The notes under the pieces were generated by a model. The model was not told the DNA's origin. It saw only the letters and a program-made list of their open reading frames with translations, and searched no databases. DNA of 64,000 nt from Clostridiales bacterium Firm_11 (GTDB taxonomy: Bacteria; Bacillota; Clostridia; Christensenellales; Aristaeellaceae). The stretch covers positions 100,316-164,315 of the forward strand of contig LVAQ01000003.1 in NCBI GenBank assembly GCA_001604105.1, given 5' to 3'. Of this stretch, positions 50,682 through 57,932 are shown in pieces; the first letter of the stretch is position 1, and every line of letters starts with the position of its first letter. The translations under genes were made by a program, and so were the position numbers.

Positions 50682-51944
50682 ATGGAAAAGCAAACCAAAC
50701 CCGACGCGCTGGACCGCGCGCTGACCGACCTGTATCAAACCGCCGTGCCCGAAGGCTATCGTGCCCGCTGGCGCGCGGCTGTGCAGAAAGAGGCGTTAAC
50801 ACATATGAAAAAAGATACCCTTTCCAAACCACAAACGCGGCGCACGCTATGGCGCGCGCTCCTGCCCGCCGCCGCGGCGCTGGTGTTGGTGATTGGCGCC
50901 ATCACGGCGGGGAATGTCATCCCAAGCATCATCGACGCGAACGCCCCCGAAGGAGGCAGTCTCAAAACAGCGACGCAGTACAGTGGCACGGCCAATGCGC
51001 CTGTCATGGCGCAGCGCTCTTACCAGGCCGAAGAGGAGTACGCATGGGACGCCAAGGAGAGCAGCGTAAATGATTCCGCGGTGATGGGCATGGCCATGAG
51101 CGGCGGAGCCGATGGCGGGCAAATGGACAGCGGGGCGGATGCGCAGCAAAAGGCGAAAATCGTCCGCACGGTGGATTTGACCATCGCCAGCACGGCTTTT
51201 GATGCGGATACCGAGGCGCTTACGGCGCTGACGGAAAGCCTTGGCGGGTATGTGGCCAGCGTGAGCGTGAGCGGCGAAGCATCCGCGCGCAAAGACCGCG
51301 CCGCCTACTACAGCCTGCGCATCCCCAGTGATCAGCTGGACGCGTTTCTCAGCGGCGTAAACGGCATCGGCCGCATTACGGCACGCTATGAAACCGCCAC
51401 CGACAAAAGCACGCAGTATGCGGATACCACCATGCGGCTGACCACCCAAAAGGAAAAGATGGCGCGCCTGCAACAACTGCTTGCGCAAGCCAGCGATGTG
51501 AGCGACCTGCTGGAGATCGAAAACGAGATCGCCGCTACCCAGTACACGCTGGATTCGCTGGAGAGCGCCCTGCGCACCATCGACCGGGATGTGGATCACA
51601 GCGCCGTATCCATCACAGTATATGAGCAAAGCGCGGGGGAAACCGCACAGGCGGTGGAACTGACCCTGTGGCAGCGCATCCAAAGCGGGTTTGAGGCATC
51701 CATCAAGGCGCTGGGCGGCTTTACGCAAAACCTGATTGTGTTTCTTGCAATGGCGTTGCCTGTGCTTGTGCCCATTGGCGTAATCGTGCTGGCACTGGGG
51801 CTGCTTCGGCGAGCCTGGCGCAGGCGGCATGGCAAAGCCACCTCGGCCCGTAACGCTACGCAGCCGCCCCATGGCGCAGCCGAAGAAGCGCCGTTTGAAG
51901 CCGGACAAGACAGCGGGAAGGACGATACAGGCATCATGCAGTAA
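50682..51944 (+). CDS. DUF4349 membrane protein, probable anti-sigma partner
   Basis: 420 residues from the ATG at 50682 (AAAGGAGG upstream). A cytoplasmic N-terminus (1-58, with 'DALDRALTDLYQTAVPEGYRARW', the kind of helix that binds ECF sigma factors) is followed by a membrane helix (about 59-80). A disordered Gly/Met-rich stretch precedes the extracytoplasmic DUF4349 domain (about 155-350), which contains a coiled coil around 'QKEKMARLQQLLAQASDVSDLLEIENEI'. A second membrane helix lies near 365-390, with a basic tail. No zinc-binding His-x3-Cys-x2-Cys motif is seen. The anti-sigma role is inferred from position and topology. Confidence 0.85.
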   Translation: MEKQTKPDALDRALTDLYQTAVPEGYRARWRAAVQKEALTHMKKDTLSKPQTRRTLWRALLPAAAALVLVIGAITAGNVIPSIIDANAPEGGSLKTATQYSGTANAPVMAQRSYQAEEEYAWDAKESSVNDSAVMGMAMSGGADGGQMDSGADAQQKAKIVRTVDLTIASTAFDADTEALTALTESLGGYVASVSVSGEASARKDRAAYYSLRIPSDQLDAFLSGVNGIGRITARYETATDKSTQYADTTMRLTTQKEKMARLQQLLAQASDVSDLLEIENEIAATQYTLDSLESALRTIDRDVDHSAVSITVYEQSAGETAQAVELTLWQRIQSGFEASIKALGGFTQNLIVFLAMALPVLVPIGVIVLALGLLRRAWRRRHGKATSARNATQPPHGAAEEAPFEAGQDSGKDDTGIMQ

Positions 51945-52045
51945 GCCGCGCACATCCCTTTGCGGGCTTACGCACCGCCAAGGGCATCGCCTGTAAAATA
52001 ACCTGCTAAAACGTACCCAACAAAAATTTGAAGGAGTGTATTTCG

Positions 52046-52741
52046 ATGAGAAAGTTAATCGCAGTTTTGCTGGTATTGCTGATGGCGCTGGCAGCCATCC
52101 CTGCCCTGGCGGAGGATGACGCGACGGTGACGGCCGTGGGCACGGCTTCTGTAACCGTAGTGCCCGATCAAGCCAGTTTTACAGTGGGCGTGAGCACACA
52201 GGAAACACAGGTGCAAAGCGCGCAGGCAACCAATGCCGCCGCCATGAATCAGGTGATTGAGGCGCTGAAGGCGCAGGGCGTGGCCGCTGAGGATATGCAA
52301 ACGCAGAACTATTCCGTAAACGCGGTCTACGATTACCAATATGGGAAGCTTGGCGAGCAGCAAACGCTGGTCGGCTATAGCGTGAGCAATACCGTAACCG
52401 TGACGGTGCGCGTGCTGGATAGCATCCCCGCGCTGATGGACGCGGCGGTTACCGCCGGTGCGAACTTGATCTACGGCATCAGCTTTGAAAGTAGCGCCAG
52501 TGATGCCGCGGCGGATCAGGCGTTGGCCGCCGCCGCGCAGGATGCGCTGCGCAAAGCCAAATTGCTGGCCGAAGCGCTGGGGCAAACAGCAGGCGAAGTG
52601 GTTTCCCTTGCGGAAGCCAACGATGTGTATACCGCCTATTCCAGCCGTTCGATGGCGTATGACGCGGGAGCGGCCACGCCTATTGAGGCAGGCACCCTTA
52701 CGGTTACGGCTACGGTACGCATTGAGGTGGCGCTGAAGTAG
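52046..52741 (+). CDS. Secreted SIMPL (DUF541) domain protein
   Basis: 231 residues from the ATG at 52046; GAAGGAG lies upstream and a signal peptide follows (1-22, ending ALA). SIMPL features: 'VTAVGTASVTVVPDQASFTVGVSTQETQVQSAQATNA', 'YSVSNTVTVTVRVLDSIPALMDAAV', 'AAQDALRKAKLLAEALG'. Such proteins are extracytoplasmic and often form oligomers; some relate to stress responses. It follows the sigma/DUF4349 pair by 101 bp and could belong to its regulon. Confidence 0.9.
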   Translation: MRKLIAVLLVLLMALAAIPALAEDDATVTAVGTASVTVVPDQASFTVGVSTQETQVQSAQATNAAAMNQVIEALKAQGVAAEDMQTQNYSVNAVYDYQYGKLGEQQTLVGYSVSNTVTVTVRVLDSIPALMDAAVTAGANLIYGISFESSASDAAADQALAAAAQDALRKAKLLAEALGQTAGEVVSLAEANDVYTAYSSRSMAYDAGAATPIEAGTLTVTATVRIEVALK

Positions 52742-52794
52742 GTATACGGTAAAACGATATTAAGGATACAGCAGTTTCCTTCGGGTAAGGACAT

Positions 52795-52822
52795 CAGGGC
52801 GAGCCGCGTGCGGCTCGCCCTT
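52795..52822 (+). terminator. Hairpin after the SIMPL gene
   Basis: AGGGCGAGCCGC (52796-52807) pairs with GCGGCTCGCCCT (52810-52821). It lacks a T run. Confidence 0.65.
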
Positions 52823-52930
52823 GAGGGTTGGACTTCACCTTAAGCCGCCGACGCGTTTCTCTCTTTCGAGAACCTGACAAAGGCATCCGCCCCCGAACTA
52901 TCTTTTTGATGGCGGGGGCGTGGTACCATC

Positions 52931-52959
52931 TTGCCCAAACCAGACCAAAATGATACAAT
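52931..52959 (+). promoter_or_regulatory. Promoter of tilS, placed so that the mRNA may be leaderless
   Basis: TTGCCC (52931-52936), 17 bp, TACAAT (52954-52959). The expected start of transcription, 6-8 bp later, coincides with the ATG at 52966. No Shine-Dalgarno sequence precedes that ATG. Confidence 0.6.
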
Positions 52960-52965
52960 ACAACC

Positions 52966-54465
52966 ATGAACGAGCAGTTTGTAGCCATGGTAGAAGCGGC
53001 GCTTCAAAGCGCGGGTGTTTTGCATGCCGGCGGGACGCTGCTCCTTGCGCTCAGCGGCGGCGCGGATTCGGTTGCGCTGCTCTATGCCCTGTGCGCCCTG
53101 CGTGAAAAGCATGCGGTGCAGGTTTGCGCCGCGCATGTGGAACATGGCTTGCGGGGCGAAGCATCGCTGGCGGATGCACGCTTTTGTGAAGCGCTCTGCG
53201 TGCGGCTTGCCGTGCCCTGCACAGTGGATCACGCCGCGTTATCCGGCGGCATGGACGCGGCCGGTACCGAGGAACACGCCCGGGAGGCACGCTACCGCCT
53301 GCTGTTTGCCCGCGCCGATGCCTGCAAGGCGGATGCGCTGGTGCTTGCCCACCATCAGGATGATCAGGCGGAGACGGTGCTTGCCCATCTGGTGCGCGGC
53401 AGCGGCGCGCGCGGCCTTGGCGGCATGCGTATGGTGAGCGTTCGGGCGGGGGTTACCCTCGTACGGCCGATGCTGAGCATCAGTAAAGCTATGATTCTGG
53501 AAGCGCTGGCGGATGAACCCTACCGCATGGATGAAAGCAACGCAAGCCCGCTTTGCCAGCGGAACCGTTTGCGTTTGCAGGTGCTGCCCCTGCTATGTGC
53601 GGATAACCCCCGCGCGGCGGCGCACATCGCACAAAGCGCGGCGCTGCTCGCCATGGATGATGATTATCTGCAAACCCGGGCGGATGCGCTGCTGGAAGCA
53701 ACGCTGCTGGATGCGCCGCCCTTTTACTGCCTTGTCAAAGCCCCGCTGCTGGCGGCGGCACCAGCGATTACGGTGCGTGTATTGCGGACGTTTGCTGCCG
53801 CAGGCGTTGCGCGCATGGCAGGGGCAGCTGCGCAGGCGGGCGAGCGCATGCCCTCGGCTGATGAATCGCTTGCGCTGCTTGCGTTGCTTGGCGCCCCGCA
53901 GGGGAGCACGCTTAACCTGACGCACGGCTTGTGTGCGCTCGCGGGGAAAAGCCATGAGCATCTGCTGCGCATGGCGGGCGGCGCGCCGCTGTGCCCTGTC
54001 AAAACGCCCAGCCCCGTTGGGCTGGAAGGGTTTAGTAAACCGGGACATAAGGGCGATTTGAAAGCCGATGGCGCCGCGCCGTTTATGGTTGAATGGCTTG
54101 GCATGGCTTTTGCCATCCGTCGTTTTAACCCCAAGGTGGATGCGCCGCCGGACGGTCTGCGCAGCGTGGTCATACCGCTGCCGCTGCTGGCGCGTTGCCA
54201 GCTGCGTACCGCGCGCGCGGGAGACCGCATCATGCCCTTTGGCGCGAAAGGCGGCAAGCTGCTGCGCCGCTACCTGACGGATCATAAGGTGGACGCGCCT
54301 TTTCGGCCGATGATCCCGCTGGTTTGCGCGGGCGCGGAGGTGCTGTGGGTGGCGGGGATCGGCGCGGCAGAGCAAACACGGCTAACGGATGCGCCCGGTA
54401 TGTTGCTTACAGTGCAAAGTCCCTTGCCCTGGCTGGCGGAGCCTGTTGCTGCATCAGGAGAGTAA
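52966..54465 (+). CDS. tilS: tRNA(Ile)-lysidine synthetase
   Basis: 499 residues. Attaches lysine to C34 of the CAU-anticodon tRNA-Ile so it reads AUA, an essential ATP-dependent step. The PP-loop is 'LALSGGADSVALLYAL' (Ser30-Ser35); 'AHVEHGLRGEASLADARFCEALC' and 'LAHHQDDQAETVLAHLVRGSGARGLGGM' follow. The C-terminal TilS domain ('RTARAGDRIMPFGAKGGKLLRRYLTDHKV') is present. The ATG lacks a ribosome site. hpt follows after 375 bp, the order seen in many Firmicutes, though here with its own promoter and without ftsH. Confidence 0.95.
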   Translation: MNEQFVAMVEAALQSAGVLHAGGTLLLALSGGADSVALLYALCALREKHAVQVCAAHVEHGLRGEASLADARFCEALCVRLAVPCTVDHAALSGGMDAAGTEEHAREARYRLLFARADACKADALVLAHHQDDQAETVLAHLVRGSGARGLGGMRMVSVRAGVTLVRPMLSISKAMILEALADEPYRMDESNASPLCQRNRLRLQVLPLLCADNPRAAAHIAQSAALLAMDDDYLQTRADALLEATLLDAPPFYCLVKAPLLAAAPAITVRVLRTFAAAGVARMAGAAAQAGERMPSADESLALLALLGAPQGSTLNLTHGLCALAGKSHEHLLRMAGGAPLCPVKTPSPVGLEGFSKPGHKGDLKADGAAPFMVEWLGMAFAIRRFNPKVDAPPDGLRSVVIPLPLLARCQLRTARAGDRIMPFGAKGGKLLRRYLTDHKVDAPFRPMIPLVCAGAEVLWVAGIGAAEQTRLTDAPGMLLTVQSPLPWLAEPVAASGE

Positions 54466-54840
54466 GCGGGATGCGCATGCGGCTGTGCCGCCATGCGGTG
54501 TGCCTGCGCGGCGGGTGCATCCGCCTGTTGTGCAGCAGTATGCGGCAGCGGATGCGCATGCGGCAGGATGCGGCAGGATGCAGTTTCGGGCGCAGTACCG
54601 AACATGATACCGGGCGCAGTACCGCATATGGCAGCGGATGGTTTGTGCCGCGCTTGACAAAGCATCCGCGTATCGTGTATCATGCACGCTTGTGAGCGCC
54701 GCCCGCTGTGGATGCTGCTGCCCGCAAGGCGGGTAAGGGTGCGGCTGTGCGGCATTCCTGTAAAACCATGTTCAAATCCATCCGGCACCCGCTAAAAGCG
54801 CGGAATGCAATGCCCCATCGCATATAAAGGAGTGAGCCCT
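54466..54840 (+). other. Spacer of 375 bp with short GC-rich repeats
   Basis: GATGCGCATGCGGC occurs twice (near 54471 and 54549) and GGATGCGGCA is reiterated. No gene. The hpt promoter lies at 54654-54683. Confidence 0.5.
54654..54683 (+). promoter_or_regulatory. Promoter of hpt
   Basis: TTGACA (54654-54659), 18 bp, TATCAT (54678-54683). Confidence 0.7.
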
Positions 54841-55395
54841 ATGAACCCGAACTCCCAGCTCTATCAGGATCTGTCCAGCGTGCTCTATCATGAGGCGCAG
54901 CTCAAGGCCGCCATCACGGAGCTTGGCGCGCGCATCACGCAGGATTATCAGGGGAAGGCGCCGCTGATGGTCTGCATCCTCAAAGGGGCAAGCCTGTTTT
55001 TCTCCGACCTCATCCGGCAGATCGACCTGCCGCTGGCCATTGACTTCATGGCGATTTCCAGCTACGGCGCAAGCACCGTTTCCAGCGGCGAGGTGCGCCT
55101 GATCAAGGATTTGGACAGACCCATCAAAGGGCGGGATGTGCTCATCGTGGAGGACATTGTGGATAGCGGCATGACGCTGAGCTACCTCACCCGCCTGTTG
55201 CACAGCCGCGGCGCCAACAGCCTGAAGCTGGTTTCGCTGCTGGATAAACCCAGCCGCCGCGCGGTGCCGCTGACGGTGGATTACAGCTGCTTCCAGATTC
55301 CGGATGCGTTTGTGGTGGGCTATGGCCTGGATTATGACGAGAAGTACCGCAACCTGCCGGTGGTGGGGGTACTGGATCCCAAGGTGTATAGCTGA
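54841..55395 (+). CDS. hpt: Hypoxanthine phosphoribosyltransferase
   Basis: 184 residues from the ATG at 54841 (AAAGGAG upstream). Purine salvage: joins hypoxanthine or guanine to PRPP. 'PLMVCILKGASLFFSDLIRQI' is the flexible-loop entrance, 'DVLIVEDIVDSGMTLSYL' is the PRPP-binding motif, and 'PDAFVVGYGLDYDEKYRNLPVVGVL' is the conserved C-terminal purine site. Position after tilS is conserved in Firmicutes. Confidence 0.96.
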   Translation: MNPNSQLYQDLSSVLYHEAQLKAAITELGARITQDYQGKAPLMVCILKGASLFFSDLIRQIDLPLAIDFMAISSYGASTVSSGEVRLIKDLDRPIKGRDVLIVEDIVDSGMTLSYLTRLLHSRGANSLKLVSLLDKPSRRAVPLTVDYSCFQIPDAFVVGYGLDYDEKYRNLPVVGVLDPKVYS

Positions 55396-55987
55396 ACCTG
55401 CCGATGCTGGCTGTGACGCCCGTTTGTCAATGCGTATTCGCAGGCGAGTGGCGCAATGCTTTGGCAATGCGTATAAGCAGAGGTGCAGCCGTGCTGCGCC
55501 GCGCTTGCATAAGGTTTCCAACGTGATGCTGGCATAGCGCAAGGTTTGCGAGCAGGGTTTGTAAGCCTATGAAGCAAATTGGTTCATGGGAAGAACGGAT
55601 GCTGCTTAAACCGTTGATGCGCGTAAGATCGTGAGCGGTTTGATGCTATGGCGAGGAGCGGATTCCAAGGCGTAGCGGGGCAACGTCAAGACTTCGCGAT
55701 GAAGTCAGAGGAAAAGCGCCGCGAGCTTAGCGCGCTAATGATTCGAAATCATAGGAAACCGTTGGGCATGATAAACGCCTGTGCAACCAATGTTGCAAAG
55801 GTTAACTTCTCGTACAATCCCGATTAGCATCTAACACCGCTCGCCATATAGCCCTGCGGGCTATACGCTCACTTTCGCAATGGATTGTGTGATAAGGCTT
55901 TGGGGTACCACGCCAAACCCCGGCAGGGGCTTCACCCCTGCACCCTGAGCAGGGCCATCCGCCCTGAACCCAGCTTTTCCGACAAGA
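55396..55987. repeat. Gene-free region holding a copy of the dispersed intergenic element
   Basis: No gene in about 590 bp. 55851-55952 matches the elements at 15181-15283 and 38358-38459 ('GCCCTGCGG' start, 'GGCTTTGGGG', 'GCCAAACCCCGGCAGGGG', 'TTCACCCCTGCACCCTG'). The stretch 55396-55840 shows nothing I recognise. Confidence 0.65.
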
Positions 55988-56020
55988 AACGCCTGCGCAA
56001 CCAAGGCTGCGCAGGCGTTT
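55988..56020. terminator. Bidirectional terminator
   Basis: AACGCCTGCGCA (55988-55999) pairs with TGCGCAGGCGTT (56008-56019), with Ts on the plus side. It lies 9 bp beyond the 3' end of the minus-strand metallo-hydrolase gene. Confidence 0.8.
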
Positions 56021-56028
56021 TATTGCGG

Positions 56029-56769
56029 TCATTTCTCCAAGGGCGGGCTAAGCGGGAACAGCTTGCGGCGCAATGGCGCATTTGCATTAGGTTGCAATGC
56101 GGCGGCGGGAAAGGGTTTGCCGTGGCCGGGGTACAGCATGCCGCCTTCCCTGATGAGCACCTGCCAGGAGGCCGCGTACGCCGCGAGGTTTTCAACCCAG
56201 ATGGACACATGCCCATGGCTGGGGAAACCGTTCATGGCCGCGTCCCCGCAAAACACAGCGCCCTGCACAGCCAGCGAGAGGGAGCACGCCGTGTGCCCGG
56301 GCGTGCGCAGGATTCTTGCGCCCAGCGCCTTGTTGAGCGCGGCTTCGGATTCATCCGTAAGGACGAGCAGCCGTTCAAACAGCGCATCGGGCAGGGGCGG
56401 AAAGGCATGCCCGCTTTTGCCAAACAGCGCCATGCCCCGGCAGAACAGCAAAGCCAGCCGTCCCGCGCACCCGCCCGCGAAATTGTTTTGCCCGCGCTTC
56501 AGGCCGTCCAGCGCGGCAGGGTGGCAGATGACCATCGCCTTGGATGCCTGCAATACTTCCGCCAGGTAGCCCGCGTGATCATCATGGGCATGGGTGAGGA
56601 ACACGTAATCAATCATATCGGGGGCAAACCCATGCGCGGCAAGGCGTTTGACAAAAGTCGGGTAGCCGCCTGCGTAGCCGGTATCTACCAGCACACGCTT
56701 GCCCGTGGGGGTGGTGACCAACCAGTGGTTTACCACGCGGTCGCCTACATTCACAATGGCGTTTTGCAC
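56029..56769 (-). CDS. Metallo-beta-lactamase-fold hydrolase (second copy type)
   Basis: 246 residues from a GTG at 56769, chosen because GGAGG sits 8 bp upstream; an ATG at 56784 overlaps that ribosome site. Zinc motif HxHxDH in 'FLTHAHDDHAGYL', then 'RTPGHTACSLSL' (His), 'VFCGDAAMNG' (Asp) and 'YPGHGKPF' (His): a full glyoxalase-II-like set. The substrate is unknown. It starts within the end of the SRPBCC gene (19-bp overlap), so the pair is coupled. It is not close to the metallo-hydrolase at 8815. Confidence 0.88.
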   Translation of the reverse strand: MQNAIVNVGDRVVNHWLVTTPTGKRVLVDTGYAGGYPTFVKRLAAHGFAPDMIDYVFLTHAHDDHAGYLAEVLQASKAMVICHPAALDGLKRGQNNFAGGCAGRLALLFCRGMALFGKSGHAFPPLPDALFERLLVLTDESEAALNKALGARILRTPGHTACSLSLAVQGAVFCGDAAMNGFPSHGHVSIWVENLAAYAASWQVLIREGGMLYPGHGKPFPAAALQPNANAPLRRKLFPLSPPLEK

Positions 56770-57200
56770 AGCAGTTTCCTCCATTTTCGTTGGCGGTGGC
56801 GGTAAAAGGCGATGCTCCAAAGGCGTGCAAGCCCTGTAAACGCGCCCGCGTCAAGGGTTACGGCATCGGTATAGCGGGTGCGGCCATCCGGCAGCGCCTC
56901 CAGCGTGATGGCGTGGTTCCATGTTTTGACAAAACGGTTATGCTCATGTGTCAGGATTTCGAGGGCATCCTGATCCCACAGCACAACGCGGATGTGATGC
57001 CTGCCCAGCGGCAAAAGCCCGAACACGCGAAGGGAGAGCACATAGGCCGCGCCCTGCGCCCACTGTGTCATGGGTTCCAGCGGGGTAAAGTACGCGTAGG
57101 GTCGCGCGATGTAACGCAGGGTATCCACCTGTGACAGCCTGCGCCAGACTGCCTCGGGCGTAGCGGGAAGCGTTGTGGTGATGCGGATGGTGGTTGGCAA
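56751..57200 (-). CDS. SRPBCC (START-like) domain protein
   Basis: 149 residues from a TTG at 57200 with AAAGGAG 6 bp upstream. The opening 'IRITTTLPATPEAVWRRLSQVDTLRYIARP' and the closing amphipathic helix 'LARLWSIAFYRHRQRKWRKLL' fit the SRPBCC helix-grip fold that binds hydrophobic ligands. The ligand is unknown. Coupled to the metallo-hydrolase downstream; the 181-bp repeat array lies directly upstream, so its promoter may lie within or beside the array. Confidence 0.8.
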   Translation of the reverse strand: MPTTIRITTTLPATPEAVWRRLSQVDTLRYIARPYAYFTPLEPMTQWAQGAAYVLSLRVFGLLPLGRHHIRVVLWDQDALEILTHEHNRFVKTWNHAITLEALPDGRTRYTDAVTLDAGAFTGLARLWSIAFYRHRQRKWRKLLCKTPL

Positions 57201-57277
57201 AGGCGTCTCCTTTCATACAGGGAAACCGTTTGGGGCAAGGGTTGGTACGCGGGGTGATGGTTTGTGGGTGTGGTTTT

Positions 57278-57905
57278 CTTCGGGGTTGCGTGCCGCAGGA
57301 GTAACCCGCGGGCTGCATGCATAACCGAATGCTCGGTTTGCGGTAAAAAGCGGAAGCGTTGCCTCGGGGTCGCGTGTCGCTGGTGTTGCCTGTTAGCGGC
57401 ATCGCCTGCGGCGGGGGTGCCGCGCGTTCGTAAGCCTCGGGTGATACCGTGCCATATTCACTGGCATTGCGTGCCGCAGGAAAAACCTGCGGGTTGCGTG
57501 CATAGCCGAATGCTCGGCTTGCGTGAAAAAGCGGAAGCGTTGCCTCGGGGTCGCGTGTCGCTGGTGTTGCCTGTTAGCGGCATCGCCTGCGGCGGGGGTA
57601 CCGCGCGTTCGTCAGCTTCGGGTGATACCGTGCCATATTCATTGGCATCGCGTGTCGCAGGAAAAACCTGCGGGCTGCGTGCATAGCCGAAGGGTCGGTT
57701 TGCGTTAAAAAGCGGAAGCGTTGCTTCGGGTTGCGTGTCGCTGGTGTTGCCTGTTAGCGGCATCGCCTGCGGCGGGGGTGCCGCGCGTTCGTTAGCTTCG
57801 GGTGATACCGTACCATATACATTGGCATTGCGTGCCACAGGAAAAACCTGCGGGTTGCGTGCATAGCCGAATGCTTGGTTTGTGTGAAAAAGCGGAAGCG
57901 GTGCT
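57278..57905. repeat. 181-bp tandem repeat, nearly four units
   Basis: GCGGAAGCG recurs at 57350, 57531, 57712 and 57892 (spacings 181, 181, 180). Units include 'CCGCAGGAAAAACCTGCGG' (a perfect short hairpin: CCGCAGG/CCTGCGG) and 'GTTAGCGGCATCGCCTGCGGCGGGGG'. Differences between units are mostly single bases. It lies between the SRPBCC gene and the 3' end of sbcC, all on the minus strand. Confidence 0.93.
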
Positions 57906-57932
57906 TTGGGGTACATACCCCGCCCCGCCTTG

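Noticed and set aside
57278..57905. CRISPR array
   Set aside because: Units are 181 bp, contiguous, and have no short repeat with unique spacers; no cas genes are present.
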